From Litoditis marina (taxonomy: Eukaryota; Nematoda; Chromadorea; Rhabditida; Rhabditidae): DNA of 64,000 nt. Below are positions 35,900 to 53,184 of the stretch, in pieces. Below the pieces are notes generated by a model. It was not told where the DNA came from and ran no database searches. It worked only from the letters and a program-made list of their open reading frames with translations. The stretch spans positions 1,922,001 through 1,986,000 of the forward strand of contig OZ038440.1 of NCBI GenBank assembly GCA_964036275.1, read 5' to 3'. Every line of letters begins with the position of its first letter. Position 1 is the first letter of the stretch. The position numbers were made by a program, and so were the translations under genes.

Positions 35900-38320
35900 A
35901 ATCAAATACGGGAATTGACTCAGTTGTATAATTAATATAAATGGTATTTATGTTGCCTTGCCAGAATATTCTCTTCTATTATTTTCCTGGTAGATAGCTT
36001 GGATGTTTTTCAATGTTATTGAAACACCACGATGAACTATTTGATTTTGCTTTGCTAGATAAAATATTAGTTCACCTATATATTCAACTTTATCCTCACA
36101 TGTTTCTTCTACTAGTTTTTTGAGAGTTTCCTGTGTATTTATGTTTTTCAATCTGCACGAAGTTAGGTTAGGTCAGTACGTGTTAGGTTGTTACAGTTTA
36201 TTATCTGTGTTTTATAGTTTGAAATTGTGAGCTAAGACAAGGTTTTGTTAAGGTTGTTGGTTTTATGACATTGTTAGGATAATTGAGTTGTGAACTTGTT
36301 GTTATTAGGGATATCTCGAATTTATAATTATTTGTATTTTGTCGATTGGAAAAAGTTTTCGAGATGTTCTGCACTGAGAATACGTAGGTAAGCTAATAAG
36401 GATCTTCTAAGATACGGTGTGAATTGTTACATTTAGGAGTCGTTCTTCCCTTTTTGCCCTATGATACTGATGGGAAGAGGAATAACTCTGGACACGCTTC
36501 TCAAGCATTGTGTTTTCTAAATAAATAGTCATGTAATCATCAAGGCTTTGAAGAAATTGAAAGCTCTCTTTTTCATGGAGTGAAATTTTCTCGCGAAAAG
36601 TTGCACTGATATTTCCCTGAAGTCGGAAAAACTCAGGCAATAAACATTCGTCAGCAAAAAGGTTATTAAAAAGGTAGAAATCTATATCCAAACTTTTTTC
36701 TAGACCAAATTTTTGTGTTTTCCGGAAGGTGGTTCTTGCAAAAAATTAAATTTGACTAGACTCAAATTGTTTTGAGTGAAGTGCCATAAAAACAAGGTTT
36801 GCAGGAAAGGGCAACCAATATATCAGGAGAAAAACATTATTCTGCTGTCAATGTCAGATGTGAGTGAATACAGTGAGAGAACAGAGAAAACATTTATTGC
36901 TGACTAGTAGTATTTTGTTGTTCCAACTAGAAAACTCTACAAATCCCCTTCAAAATCGTGTTTGCCTATTTTTCCATCGAACTGGAATTCTTCGAAAGAC
37001 TTGCATCTAATTATAAAACCAGTTGGTTGGTTATCAAGTGCTTAGTATGAATTCTAGTGTCAACAATTCAAGTTCTTATCAGCAGTACAGTGTTTTCGGA
37101 AGCTGTGACGAGGTAAAACACTGTTTGCCCATGTATAACCCTCTACAGTAATATGCTCAAAGTTCCAAGTCGAAATTTGCTATGTTGGCGTTCTTGGGTT
37201 TTCTTCAAATTTTGCTGTTGTCTTCTGCATCTTTACTACTATAACCTCGGGAAGTTTCAAACCAAACCAATGGATCGTTCGTTGAAAAAAGCCTCCTGAA
37301 TATTTGACGAGTTACTGTAGAAGGACATCTATTGGTGAAACAGATTATAAAACACTGCTTTCCTATGTATAACATGGCCGGACCATATCTGATACGGCCA
37401 TGTTGATTCAAGTGTTAATTCAAATCATTAACTCGAAAAGAAAGAGAAGAGTGGTTGCATGATCTGCCACCCTGCACCCCGGTAAAATTTTTGATGGAAA
37501 ATTTTGATATAGTTCACACCATTCCTACTGAGACTCCTACAGTAATCTTACGAACTTTCCGGAGGCTGTTGTGAACCTGAACATGAAGCTTATGAAAAAC
37601 GCTCTCGTGTATTTACTGTCCCTGAGTACGAGAGTAAGGTGCGAAAATCCTCAACCTTTCCGATCACAACTGGGTGCAGAAAACGGCTCGGAAGTTTCGA
37701 AATCCTACTGTAGAAGTCTCAGTAGGAATGGAGAAGACTATACTTTCAAAAATGTGCCTAGGTTGCTGCAGATGCACTGATGCTGCATTATTGTTCGGTA
37801 ATTTTAATTTCATATTTTCTGGCGCGGTAGCTTTCCATTCTGAAACTGACGAGATCAACTTGGTTTCCAAGATATCAACAAGTACAACGTCTACCTGTTG
37901 ATTTCGAGTTTTTCAAGTTGACCGTTTCTTGGAAGAACGTGGATACGGGATGAAAGTTGTTTCATTTCTTCTTCTCACTGGTCTCTGACTGACTGCATTC
38001 CTTCCGCACCTGATGAAAGGTTTGGTAGATCACCTATTTGTAGTTTGTACTTGAAAAACCCCTCGCACTTTTCGAGTTTGAATTGAAACTCATCGGAATC
38101 AAATTATACACATATCGATTATCGAGTAACACACATTATTCAAGAAAACACTTCTCTGCTAAAAATTGGAAAGTTTCCGTTCTCAATAACTTTCAGTCCT
38201 CCAGTTTTATTTAAGAAAGATTTTCTTGTGTTTCAGCTTGTAGTTTAGCGCCACTGATTAAGAACAGAAACATCTTTGGAAATATTTTTTTTCTTAATTG
38301 TACATGCATATGTTTATTTA
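35900..38320. other. Gene-poor interval upstream of the kinase gene
   Basis: About 2.4 kb of AT-rich sequence with no recognised conserved frame. A possible small exon starts at ATG 37048 and reads MNSSVNNSSSYQQYSVFG up to a GTAAAA donor, but its phase does not fit the first kinase exon directly. The interval also holds an inverted-repeat element (37519-37731) and should contain the kinase promoter and first exon. Confidence 0.4.
37519..37731. mobile_element. Inverted-repeat element (CCATTCCTACTGAGAC ends)
   Basis: About 213 bp. The left arm CCATTCCTACTGAGACTCCT is the near reverse complement of the right arm, with pairing extending about 45 bp imperfectly. No coding frame. MITE-like. Confidence 0.55.
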
Positions 38321-38321
38321 G

Positions 38322-43770
<5,449 letters not shown>

Positions 43771-43849
43771 AGACAGTGTAGCCAAGAAGAAGAATCAAAC
43801 TTTTCCCGATACAAAGTTCAGAAACGCCTATCATAACTTATTGCGCTTG

Positions 43850-43855
43850 AATAAA
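43850..43855 (+). terminator. Kinase gene polyadenylation signal AATAAA
   Basis: AATAAA 80 bases after the TTBK-like stop codon, followed closely by a second AAATAAAC. Confidence 0.6.
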
Positions 43856-44264
43856 AATAAACATGACACACGTGTTGCATTTTCATCAGAACTACACACA
43901 AAAGAAACAATGTAATTATACCCAAATTATGAATATTCTAAAAGTTTCTAAAGTCGAAATGATGACTCAAAAGTTGAAAACTACAGAGACAGATAGGTTC
44001 CTGATAGAACGAATCCTCTGACAAGAAGAAAGTACAATAGTATATGACATGAATGAAACGTGAATTTCTGTTTTTTCAAAAGCCTCGTATTTTTTCTTCG
44101 ATTACAAAGCTTGCCGAGTATCTACTAATATAGACGGGCTGCTTGGTATGTATGTCTGAGGCAAAGACGTTTTGGTGGGGAATTTGCACTTTGTAGTTGG
44201 AGAAGAGAGACGTGTACTCTGCTTTTCATTTTAAAAGCCATCGAACCCGGTTGTTCACAGGATG

Positions 44265-44858
44265 CTGAGAGTTTCATGCGCTCTAAGTTGGAAAGAACTG
44301 TGGCGCTCCATGTTAAGGAGAAATTTCGCGCCCTATGTTGAAGAGAACTGTGGCGCTCTATGTTAGAGAGAAGTTTAGCGCTCTATTTTAGAGAGAAGTT
44401 TCGCGCTTTATGGTAAAAAGAAGTTTCGCGCTCCATGTTAAGGAGAACTGTGGCGATCTATGTTCGAGAAGTTCTGCGCTTTATGTTATAAAAAAGTTTC
44501 GCGCTCTATGTTAAGGAGTAGTTTTGCGCTCTATGGTAATAAGAAGTTTTGCGCTCTATGGTGATAAGAAGTTTCGCGCTCTATGTTAGAGGAGGTTTTG
44601 CACTCTGTGTCAGGGAGAAACTTCGCGCTATATGTTAAAGAGAACTGTGGCGTTCTATGTTAGAGAGAAGTTCCGCGCTTTATGGTAAAAAGAAGTTTCG
44701 CGCTCTATGTTAGAGAAGGTTTCGCGCCCTATGTTAAAGAGAACTGTGGCGCTCTATGTTAGAGAGAAGTTTTGCGCTCTATGTTAAGGAGAACTATGGC
44801 GCTCTATTTTAAGGAGTAGTTTTGCGCTCTATGGTAATAAGAAGTTTCGCGCTCTATA
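44265..44858 (+). repeat. 25-bp satellite, left part
   Basis: Imperfect tandem units of about 25 bp around TTTCGCGCTCTATGTTAAGG plus AGAAG, with frequent AACTGTGGCGCTC variants. The array continues beyond the inserted element at 46065. Confidence 0.85.
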
Positions 44859-46064
44859 TAAGCCCCGTCCAATTAAAAAGTTTTGAAAACTTGCAATATT
44901 ACCCAAATACAGGTCAACTCGAATCATGTTGACCAGTTTTCGATAATCTGGTCAATTTGGATGCGTGCTCTCTCTCATTTTATCTGGATCGCTAATGACA
45001 GTGGTCAGAAACTGCTCTAGAAATGACCACGGTCAAAGATGTTGCAACCATGGTCATTTTTTTTCTTATGACTCCTTCTTATGTTGATGTCGACCATGGT
45101 CACCACACGATTTGACCACTGTCAGTCCAGAAAATTGAGAAACTCGCCTCATGCCGGACTCGAACCCGCCTCAGCTGGGCCAAAAGCAAGAAGCTAACCA
45201 CTGAGCTATGGGGCCGATAGTTGGGGGCGCTTCACTAATTTATAGACCATCGCGCACAATATGAGTCCGAGATTAAGTAAAGAATAATGGCGAACGTCAA
45301 TAAGAAATGATGCGAAATAGAATAATATAGACTCTTCCGCGCAATAAACCTTTTACAGTAAACTCCACATTCATTAAAGCACTATTACTCTTTCTTGATT
45401 AGTGTCTGAGGTGTTGACTTTGTTTACTTACTTGATATACTGTTTGACTCTTCTCTCAAGTCTTTTTGTTGCCAGTTAATGATTTGTTTGTTTATATAGT
45501 CATTCGTAGTTTTCATTCACTAGGCTAGGTACCGGAATTATCTGTGCAGTAGGATTTTGATTATGCAGAAATCGGTGCGCATAACCCCCGGTTGGTGACA
45601 AATAACGGCGAATTTATTAAACAATGCAAAACAACAAAAACTTTTTATTTAGTTATTCCCTGTACATTCTCATGGAAGATGAATGCTATATGCGAGCCGC
45701 GGCAAGTATCCAGAATGAGGGCCGATCTGGTACTTGACCCCATAGCTCAGCGGCTAGCGGGCGCGCCTTTTACCCAGCGGGTCGCTGGTTCAATTCCGCG
45801 AGCTGAGTTGACCGTTGTCAATGAGGAATCAGTCCACAAATGACCGCGGTCATTTCTTCAGTAAATTTAAAGAAGGTTCCAATTGACTTGACAATTGTCA
45901 AATAAGTTCTTCTCATCAAGGACCATTGTCAATTATTGAGTTGACCAGAAAGTAGGAGTATGGTCATTATCGAACGAGTTTCCACAAATAATTTCTAGTT
46001 TGAACATTGACCAGTATTTAAAAAACAAGCAAAGTTTCCAAACTTTTTAGTTGGATGCGGCTTA
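44859..46064. mobile_element. 1.2-kb inverted-repeat DNA element inserted in the satellite
   Basis: Ends are a roughly 38-bp imperfect inverted repeat: TAAGCCCCGTCCAATTAAAA on the left and CTTTTTAGTTGGATGCGGCT on the right. TA on both sides and satellite sequence resuming in register show an insertion at a TA within a GCGCTCTATATTAAGG-type unit. The interior has no long frame. It has several TGACCACGGTCA-like palindromic blocks and two tRNA-like stretches facing each other: about 45147-45216 (-; A box TAGCTCAGTGGTTAG, B box GGTTCGAGTCC) and about 45738-45807 (+; TAGCTCAGCGGCTAGCG, GGTTCAATTCC). A non-autonomous Tc1/mariner-type or foldback element is inferred. Confidence 0.8.
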
Positions 46065-46366
46065 TATTAAGGAGAAGTTTTGCACTCTATGTTGAGGAGA
46101 CATTTAGCGCTCTGTGTCAGGGAGAAGTTTCGCGCTCTATGTTAGTGAGAACTGTAGCGCTCTATGTTAGAGAATATTTTCGCGCTCTATGTTAAGGAGA
46201 AGTTTCGCGCTCTATTTTAGGGAGAGTTAGCGCTCTGTGTTGAAGTGAACTGTTGCGCTCTATGTTATTAAGAACTGTTGCGCTAAACGTTATGAGGGGG
46301 TTTCGCGCAGTGTATTGAGGGTAACTCCCGCGCTCTATGTTAGGGGAACTTTCGCAGTCCATATTC
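46065..46366 (+). repeat. 25-bp satellite, right part
   Basis: Continuation of the GCGCTCTATGTTA satellite after the 1.2-kb insertion, becoming more diverged towards its end. Confidence 0.85.
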
Positions 46367-46411
46367 AGAGAAAAAAGGGCCAGCAAGCTCTCGCCAGCCT
46401 AGGCTCAAACA

Positions 46412-46454
46412 AGGGAGGAGGAGGCGGCTTTAGCCGCCGGCGCCCTCCCTTGTA
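46412..46454. repeat. GC-rich hairpin
   Basis: CAAGGGAGG...GGCGGC TTTA GCCGCC...CCTCCCTTG: arms of about 19 nt with one internal mismatch cluster, much more GC-rich than its surroundings. Just outside the satellite. Function unknown. Confidence 0.6.
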
Positions 46455-46457
46455 TGC

Positions 46458-46558
46458 ACTAATAGCGCAATAGCAAGCGCCCAGCTATGAATATTTTGCT
46501 CGAGCGCAGGTTCGATTCCGGCGAGAGTCAGAAGTTTATAAATTTGGCACCCACTACA
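46458..46558 (+). mobile_element. TA-flanked element with tRNA-like segment, truncated copy 6
   Basis: Only the right half remains: CAAGCGCCCAGCTATGAATA, B box GGTTCGATTCCGG and the end AATTTGGCACCCACTACA. Confidence 0.65.
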
Positions 46559-46559
46559 G

Positions 46560-47289
46560 CTGGAATTGCGACACAGATATCATTTGGATCCACAATCTCT
46601 CGCTGAATTTACGTACACGACGGTTGCTTCTGGGCCATATTCAATTTCACATGTTCTACTTATAATTTCTCTCAACAAGAGAGTGTGCAGGTCAGAGAGA
46701 CGCCGACTGTGGCTTTTCTGTGTCTCTCTTGCTTTTGTTGCTGACGAGTCGCAGAAATTCGACAAAGTTTGGAGCCAAGTCTAGGTAGGTAACAATCATT
46801 TGTGTAAATGTAAATCTACTCATGTAAATGTGATACAACAACTATTTCCTGTTTGTTAGTTAGTCAATTTTCAATTAGCTTCTTGTAGTCTAACTCTGGT
46901 AGAGTTCTTCCATGTTGTGTCCTTACTCCACGCAATTTAACCTTTCCTAAATAGGAACCGAAATGTGTCTCAAAGACTAAAAACGTACACGACGGATCAA
47001 AGTTCAGTGTTCAAACTGCATACATTGTTTTTCTTGTGTTTTTTTAACGCTCAAGTGCAGTCTTCATTTTTAACACCGCTTTCTCAACGTTTTATTTCTT
47101 GCAATGAGTTTCACGCTGACAGTACGCCAGCCTTTTGCTGTTTAATTGAAATCATTGATTCAAGATGCGTTCAAGTATTGCTCAATTTCACACCGTAGTT
47201 TTTTTCTATCGAGACAATCAATTTATAAAGATGGAGAGATATTCAGAAAACTTCACAATGGAACCATGTTCTCAAATTTTTTCAATGGC
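46560..47289. other. Intergenic sequence entering the segmental duplication
   Basis: No gene recognised. From about 46975 (AAAACGTACACGACGG) it is homologous to 54332 onward, marking the left part of the duplicated unit. Confidence 0.4.
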
Positions 47290-48475
47290 TTTGGTTGTAT
47301 TGGTCTAGACGTATGATCTAGTGGGCGCAGTATGCGCTTCGGAATGGTTGCACGTCAGACGAAGTCCATTTTCTGAGGGCAGTGTCGCAGTGGAATATGT
47401 ACGATTCGTTTGGACTTAATACCAATTGCCTGAAACATGAATGCAAACTAACAGCACAGATGAATTATTGACAAACATTCCGGCCTTTCTATCCCAACCT
47501 GCGTCTCCTCAGACATAAATGTGTTGTTTTTCGTTTCTCAGTCCAGTCGAGATACCAGTCTCGCAAAAAAGGACGAGGAACGCAGAATGGGATTTTACAG
47601 ACAGGTGCGGTGGCAATTCACTCGATGTACCGTAGTTTAGTTTGAAATACCTCCTAGGGTAATGGTAATAGGCTGTCTCGGAGGAGAAGAAAACAAGTTT
47701 GACTACGATAAAAGATGGGAAATGAATAGGTATACCAGGAAACCACACTTGGCTGTTATTTCACCTCAGTTCCGAATAGTCATATCGACGTCGATTTGAA
47801 TGATAATTCACACTTTTTCGAATATTACACATATGGAAGCTCTGATGAAAAGTCACCTTGCAGCTGAGCTATCTGGTCGGCATCTGACCGAAGCTGTGAA
47901 CACCTACAGTATTTCATATTTCATATTTATTTATTCACGTCGCTTCGTTACGAGGCGGTGTTCATCATACATGTCACAGATCTTTGTAGCAGCAGTTTCT
48001 TGTAAGGTCTTGGTCCCTTTCCTTCATGGAAGTCTTCATGGTGGACTATCGAATGCTCTGTTGGCATTGATCCAGTGACATGCGAGAAACTTCTTGGAGG
48101 AGGGGAAGATAACTGCTTGTGAACATATATTCCTGTTGGGAATACGGACCAGCGATTCCCAGCCGCGAGTGGCCCGGGTTTTCAATATCTTCGTCGTCTG
48201 AGTCGACTTGTAGACTGGATACCTGAATGGAACACGTAGTGTTAGGATGGTGGAAACAGGAAAACGGGGAGACTCCTCCACTACCAACCAGCTCAGACTA
48301 GAGTAGAAAGGAAACTGATGGATACCTGAATGGAACACGTAGTGTTAGGATGGTGGAAACAGGGAAACGGGGAGACTCCTCCACTACCAACCAGCTCAGA
48401 CTAGAGTAGAAAGGAAACTGATGCTCACACATAAAAAAATTTCAACTGTGTTTCTAGAAATTGAAGATTCTTACT
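47290..48475 (+). pseudogene. Broken copy of secreted gene B (B1)
   Basis: Homologous to the open frames of B2 at 54541-55392, but disabled. In the first exon (about 47290-47420) two TGA codons interrupt the frame matching GRSMRFEVVARQTKS and GQCRSGICTI. In the second exon (about 47745-47912) the match TLGCYFTSVPNSH is intact, then one A is missing from a run of A near 47850, so the frame shifts into a stop. A LINE fragment separates the exon end from its downstream acceptor (about 48461-48465). Confidence 0.7.
47912..48422 (-). mobile_element. 5'-truncated LINE fragment
   Basis: About 510 bp absent from the paralogous unit (between CCTACAGTAT and GCTCACAC). On the - strand it encodes a broken LINE C-terminal stretch (ACHWINANRAFDSPP follows SSKKF) and ends in an A/T-rich tail (AATAAATAAATATGAAATA). 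A 102-bp segment is tandemly duplicated within it (about 48218-48319 and 48320-48422). Confidence 0.6.
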
Positions 48476-48479
48476 TGCA

Positions 48480-49335
48480 TGAATTTGCCAAACGGTGTCA
48501 GACGCGGTAGAAATTCATCGAGAACCTCATGAGTTATCTCATGAGCAGCATCTCACGAACTTTCTGTGAGATTTCATTGATTGCCTCTCATGTACACGAG
48601 GTTTCGCGCCGGCATCGTGTGTTTGCATGTTAAAATAATAGCCAAAAGTTGTTATTAGCCAAAAGAAGACAAGTCAGCTCTTGCTAGGCAAGAAACCGAC
48701 TGTCCAGTGCATCTACGGTGGTTCAGTGGTATTTTACACACGATACTGGGCGATATCCTATTCCTCTAAGAGAAATATAACATACAAGTTTAAACCTTGC
48801 TTTTACAGCACATTTTCACTCTTGCCTTTGTGTGAATCATATAGAACAGAACACATAATTACATAGAATTCATATACTATATTGTCTATGAACATTACAA
48901 TAATTAAATATGTTAAATACAATAATCTACTTGCATCACTTGGTTACAAACACAATCATCACAGAATGTTACTAGTTAATCACATCATCTTAGTAGCTCA
49001 GGGGAGAGCGCTTTGCTATTCCAGTTTCACATGTTATTGCTCACATTCACATTTGCATCATTCCTTCACATTTCCCTTGCTACATGCTTACATGACAGAA
49101 AGGTACCAACCTAATGATTTTAGGCCAATTGCATAGATGTAAAAAGAAAGATACGCAGCCAAAACTCGTTGATACGCAGCCAAATTGGTCGTGCGTCAAG
49201 AGAAGGCGCACTCACTTTGCGCCAGCGCGCGTTGCTGACACAATCACAAAATACTCGCTATCGCGTACGCGACACGAGGTGTATAAGGTTCTCAAGAGAA
49301 ACTCATATGAGTTTATCGTGATGTTGAAAGGATTG
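48480..49335. other. Spacer between pseudogene B1 and gene A1
   Basis: No gene seen. An isolated tRNA D-arm/A-box-like stretch TAGCTCAGGGGAGAGCGC lies at about 48993-49010 without a matching B box, so it is a likely SINE remnant. Confidence 0.4.
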
Positions 49336-50922
49336 CTACGGCGCCAGATAGAATGAAGAAAACTTGAAATAAACTGACGGGTCGGTTTCGAGGACGAGAC
49401 CATTGTTGCAGGTGTAGTTCAGGCCGCATCTGCCTGCCTCGCGGACAACAGTCACTTCTCCATAAGGGTCGGAGTAAGTTAGTCGCGCGGAATATGGCGC
49501 GCGGACTAGTGTCAGTATACTCTCGGCGGTTTTTATGGGCACCACACACGAATAGCAAGGTTCTGGAAACGGAAGTTGTTTCAAAAGATAGTGTGAACAA
49601 ATCTGAGCTGTAGTTCTATATAGTTACACAGGAAGAACGTTGGAATCGAACTACAGACACAGCGGAAACAAACTACCGTCCTATATGTCCTTCTAACAAG
49701 CACTATCTCAATCGTCTGAACCTGTCAAATGGCACCACTTTTGATTCCGATCAATACAATTGCTACATACAATAATGTGAAATGTCGGGTGTTGACCAGC
49801 TATTTGATTCAAGTTTCGTTCAAGAATATAGATCTTTACAAAAATATTATCAGGCATGAGCATACTCACCGTCCATACTTGAGTAGAGCGTTTCGATTTC
49901 TGTAGATGGCACTGTCGCAGTGGGACACTGCGAATAGGGTGTTTTTATGTAAACCGTGGTTTCCCCACCACTGACAGACAAATCCATTTGTGGTATTCCG
50001 TAGATGCACGTAACGTTGTTGTCCGAGCTACAAAAGGGAGTAATCGCAAGTTATACTAGTTATATCATTATAAGTTAAAGGGGGACAGAAAGGAAAGTTA
50101 ATATAAAAAAGTTTATCAAGATAAACCGATGAGTCTCAATTTTAGTTCTAACTAACGAACTTAATTTGCATACGGTTGACACGTGTTTGCCCGTTTTGGC
50201 GTTTGCTTTCCTTTCTGCCCCCCCCCCCCCTTAATTGCGTCTCAAACCAGCAACCACTATAGATGTGTGTTTGGCTCCATGAGAGTCCATGCATGTTGAA
50301 TAGTCCTATCGGACTAAGTAAACTCTATAGTACGACTTTTTCAACGTACTACAAGAGCAAGAAGTTGCAGTATTCATCTTGACAACATTGTTTGATGTCA
50401 CAGTCCGGAACCTCGTAGGATTGAACGGAGAGTGTCATTTTGTATTCACGGAGAATCAGGAAGTTGCACGCTTTCTAAAAAACAGAACTCATTCTGAACA
50501 TAATATAAGAACCCAATTCTCTCTTAACGTTAGGATCCTTGATGAAGAACCATGCGTAATAATTTACCCAACGCATGATTGCATTGTTTTACGTCTACAG
50601 CAAGTGGGCGCTTTTTCTCAGCATTAGGTATGGTTCTGGTATAGTTTAGCGCCCAATTACTGATGACTGAAACGACTATGTTCACGTGAATTGGACATGA
50701 CTGGACCATATTCGACTATGATGCTTTCGTAATGAACTAAACTCAAATGTTTCGAAACATGGTCTTCTCTCCACCATAAAAACGAGGCCTACTTTTCATC
50801 AAAACTTCAGAATACTAGTTAAAGTTCGATTTCGAAGTAAAATGTCTCAGATAACAATAGGAACAGCTAACCACACACGATATTCCTTTCAGAACTGATA
50901 CGATGATGAGGAAGAGCATCAT
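49336..50922 (-). CDS. Secreted cysteine-rich protein A1 (tandem paralogue)
   Basis: Not a recognised named gene. Four exons on -: 50922-50872 (51), 50474-50350 (125), 50027-49870 (158), 49562-49336 (227), phases consistent, 186 aa. A signal peptide MMLFLIIVSVLKGISC is followed by an exon ending CDIKQCCQDEYCNF, like the CCxxxxCN terminus of Ly6/uPAR and activin-receptor-type domains. Then come VTCIYG..., a second Cys block (PYSQCPTATVP), and a last exon with PCYSCVVP and CGLNYTCNNG, a C-x2-C...C-x5-C pattern seen in nematode extracellular domains. The stop follows FYLAP in both paralogues. An acceptor-like CTTATAG directly precedes the ATG. A secreted or surface role is inferred; binding partner unknown. 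Intron 2 holds a TTAA-bounded element missing from A2. Confidence 0.75.
50075..50234. mobile_element. TTAA-bounded inverted-repeat element in A1 intron 2
   Basis: 160 bp with ends TTAAAGGGGGACAGAAAGG and CCTTTCTGCCCCC...TTAA (13-C run at 50218-50230). Absent from the corresponding 136-bp intron of A2, so it inserted after the duplication or was lost from A2. Confidence 0.7.
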
Positions 50923-51346
50923 CCTATAAGAGAATCGAGACGAAATGAAATTATATGAGTGTACCGAGTGGTTTAAATATATTAAAAACGAATTATTTCA
51001 ATAACGAGCATGAACACTGAACACAAACGTAGAAACTTTGATAAACTATTAGGACTGCGAGACAGACAGGTTTTCTCGCATTGGAAGCTCGTTTACGGCT
51101 TCGGATGTCAATGTTCGAAAGCTGTCATGGTTACTTTTCACAAAACTCATCGAATGGGTTTCGCTGAAAACGTGAAAATGGGCAGAATTGAAATCAAAGC
51201 GATGAGAACCATTCTTCTCAGAAGGCTATGTAGAACATTTTAGAGGTATTTTATATGCAAATAATTTTGGTGGTTCAGCTTGAACTGAGCAGTGACAACT
51301 GCTCAAACTATGAAAAACATAAGCTCATTAGGTGCAATCTTTACAG

Positions 51347-51431
51347 GAATCAAAACCACAAAATGTAGAATTTGCCACACTGTGAAAAGCAAGACTTCAC
51401 GGAACTTTACACGCCCTTGCGGCTTAATACA
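51347..51431 (+). other. Possible zinc-ligand exon fragment
   Basis: Bounded by TTTACAG and a GTAGGA donor. One frame reads TKCRICHTVKSKTSRNFTRPC, with a C-x2-C ... C pattern similar to the fragment at 53802. No adjacent exon in phase could be joined. It may be a relic of an RBR-type gene like the one at 63 kb. Confidence 0.25.
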
Positions 51432-52104
51432 GTAGGATGGACAAGACACCAAATCTATATGAACTTGCTCTAGTCTTTCAACTTCCCATGCCTTATGTTA
51501 CAATTCACTGGTTCGACGAAGGAGTAGGAAAAGGAAGGGGATTTGTTTCAGCAAGTCGTTTCTAAACTACTGAAGAGAGACGAGCCTGTTCGGACGACTT
51601 TCCAATGGTCGTCAGGAGAGGCCGAGGAAACTTTAGAAAATTACTAAAATGCTTGTCTACTACGAATCGTTCGTTCTAGTCGCTTTAACTAACAAACAGC
51701 AAATGAACAGAGAAAATTTGTGAGTTTTCAGACTGCGGCGTCTTGGTCTACCAGTATGAATTAAGAAAAAAGTTTTCGAGAGTAATGTATGTCGAAAGGA
51801 ATGAGCCAGTGTTACATGCTGTAACGGTGATGTTTGAATGGAGTTTACCTATATGTGCGAAGGTTACCTAACTCTTCAAACACAACTCTTCATATAATGC
51901 CCTTCTGGGAATACAAAGGTTGGCCGGAATTTGAAGTTCGCGTATAATTGGTCCGCTAAACAATCAGGCCACCTGTTCTACCAAATTGTACATGTATTGT
52001 GTAATTAACAATCCTCGCTCGGCGGAAACGTTATCCAACAGCTCATCTGTTTTTCTCAGAGCGCACTTGGTATCAACTATTCCAAAATAAGAAAAATCAA
52101 TACG

Positions 52105-52369
52105 AAAACCAGAGATGGGGCCGAGTGGTCGACTGGTTGTGTGCGCGCTAGCACTCAAAACATCATGGTTCGATCCCACTCGGCGCGGTATCTTCATGGC
52201 GGACCGCATGAGCTGGTAATAAAGCTCACCCATGCCTAGTTTCTCTTCTACGGACCCCACCCCTCTACGGATACTTCTATGTGATCAATTGTCTTGGTTG
52301 TATTGAAATGAATAAAGTAACACACGGCTGAAATAGTTGCCGTAAAAGATTATTATTATTATTATTATA
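52105..52369 (+). mobile_element. tRNA-derived SINE with (ATT)n tail
   Basis: The head resembles a tRNA: GGGGCCGAGTGGTCGACTGG (A box) and GGTTCGATCCCACTCGGCG (B box). A body follows, then a TTATTATTATTATTATTAT tail ending near 52369. The head-body-simple-tail layout is that of a SINE and differs from the TA-flanked tRNA-like elements. Confidence 0.7.
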
Positions 52370-52474
52370 GTAAATTTCAAACTTGTAACAGTATTTTTTG
52401 TAGAGAATGAAGTTGTATGAAACTTTCAGTTACAGAAAAACTGTATGATTTTAAGAACAATTGTAGTCTTTTAG

Positions 52475-53184
52475 ATCATGCAAAACAGGAAGAAGAACTT
52501 GTCGGAACAAACGCACTTATTGGTAGAGTCGTTTGTGCGAGAGGGCTAGCAGCACAGTAAGTCTGAATATCACCATTTCCTTCCTTTCTAATTTCGGTAG
52601 TCTTTTTGATCGGTTTCGGCTGTTTCTTCAAACAACAATTCAGTGATGGATTGCTAAAAAATGTTTCATATCACTCCGTTATGTAGTTTATTTTTCTTAA
52701 ACTTACAAACGGAAAATTGTCAAAGTAAACTCCGTAAAAACTCCGTAAAGTAAAAAGTAAAGTAAACTCCGTAAAGTAAAAAGTAAAGTAAAGTAATTGG
52801 GAAAGGTCCGCGAAATTTATAGTTTTCAGTATGACCGAAGAAGACGTCTTGGGTTGTATGAAAGTTTGTGGAGAAGTGAAGCGCGTTATCTTACGAAAGA
52901 ACGCGAAAAATGAGTCGCAGGTAGTTTCTGCAATATTCCCGAGTGAAAAAGTTGATGTTACCTCTCCATTTTTATTGTTCGGTACGGTGCAATTTGAAGA
53001 GTTGGATTTGTTGCGCACAATACGGCACGTTATGTTGAAAGTTTCTCGGTTTTCGGTTTATATGAAACCTTCCACTACGAAATCGCGCTGCAAGTCCGCC
53101 TCAGCGTATCTGTTCATTTGTCATCACCACTCAAAAACCGCACGATTCCACAGTGAGAGCGATGAGCTGCGCAGAATGAAATAA
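52475..53184 (+). CDS. RRM-like protein fragment
   Basis: Two exons in phase: 52475-52556 and 52830 to a stop at 53184. The join reads ALIGRVVCARGLAAHMTEED (beta1/RNP2-like and helix 1), EVKRVILRKN (beta2), FLLFGTVQFEELDLLRTI (beta3 and helix 2) and RFSVYMK (beta4), the order of an RNA-recognition motif. The upstream exon ends in phase 1 and was not found, so this is a partial or decayed gene. The C-terminal tail after beta4 has no recognised domain and may be intronic. Confidence 0.4.

Noticed and set aside
45147..45216. tRNA gene on -, with good A and B boxes and partly pairing acceptor ends
   Set aside because: The D and anticodon arms do not close; same element context.
45738..45807. Functional tRNA gene with TAGCTCAGCGGCTAGCG and a B box
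   Set aside because: Acceptor and anticodon stems do not pair properly, and it sits inside a transposon-like element with a facing relative; tRNA-derived repeat instead.
48036..48338. 100-codon - strand frame as a gene
   Set aside because: It matches the style of a LINE C-terminal end and lies in a paralogue-specific insertion with internal duplication.
52671..53018. 115-codon - strand frame
   Set aside because: Antisense to the better-supported RRM-like exon at 52830.
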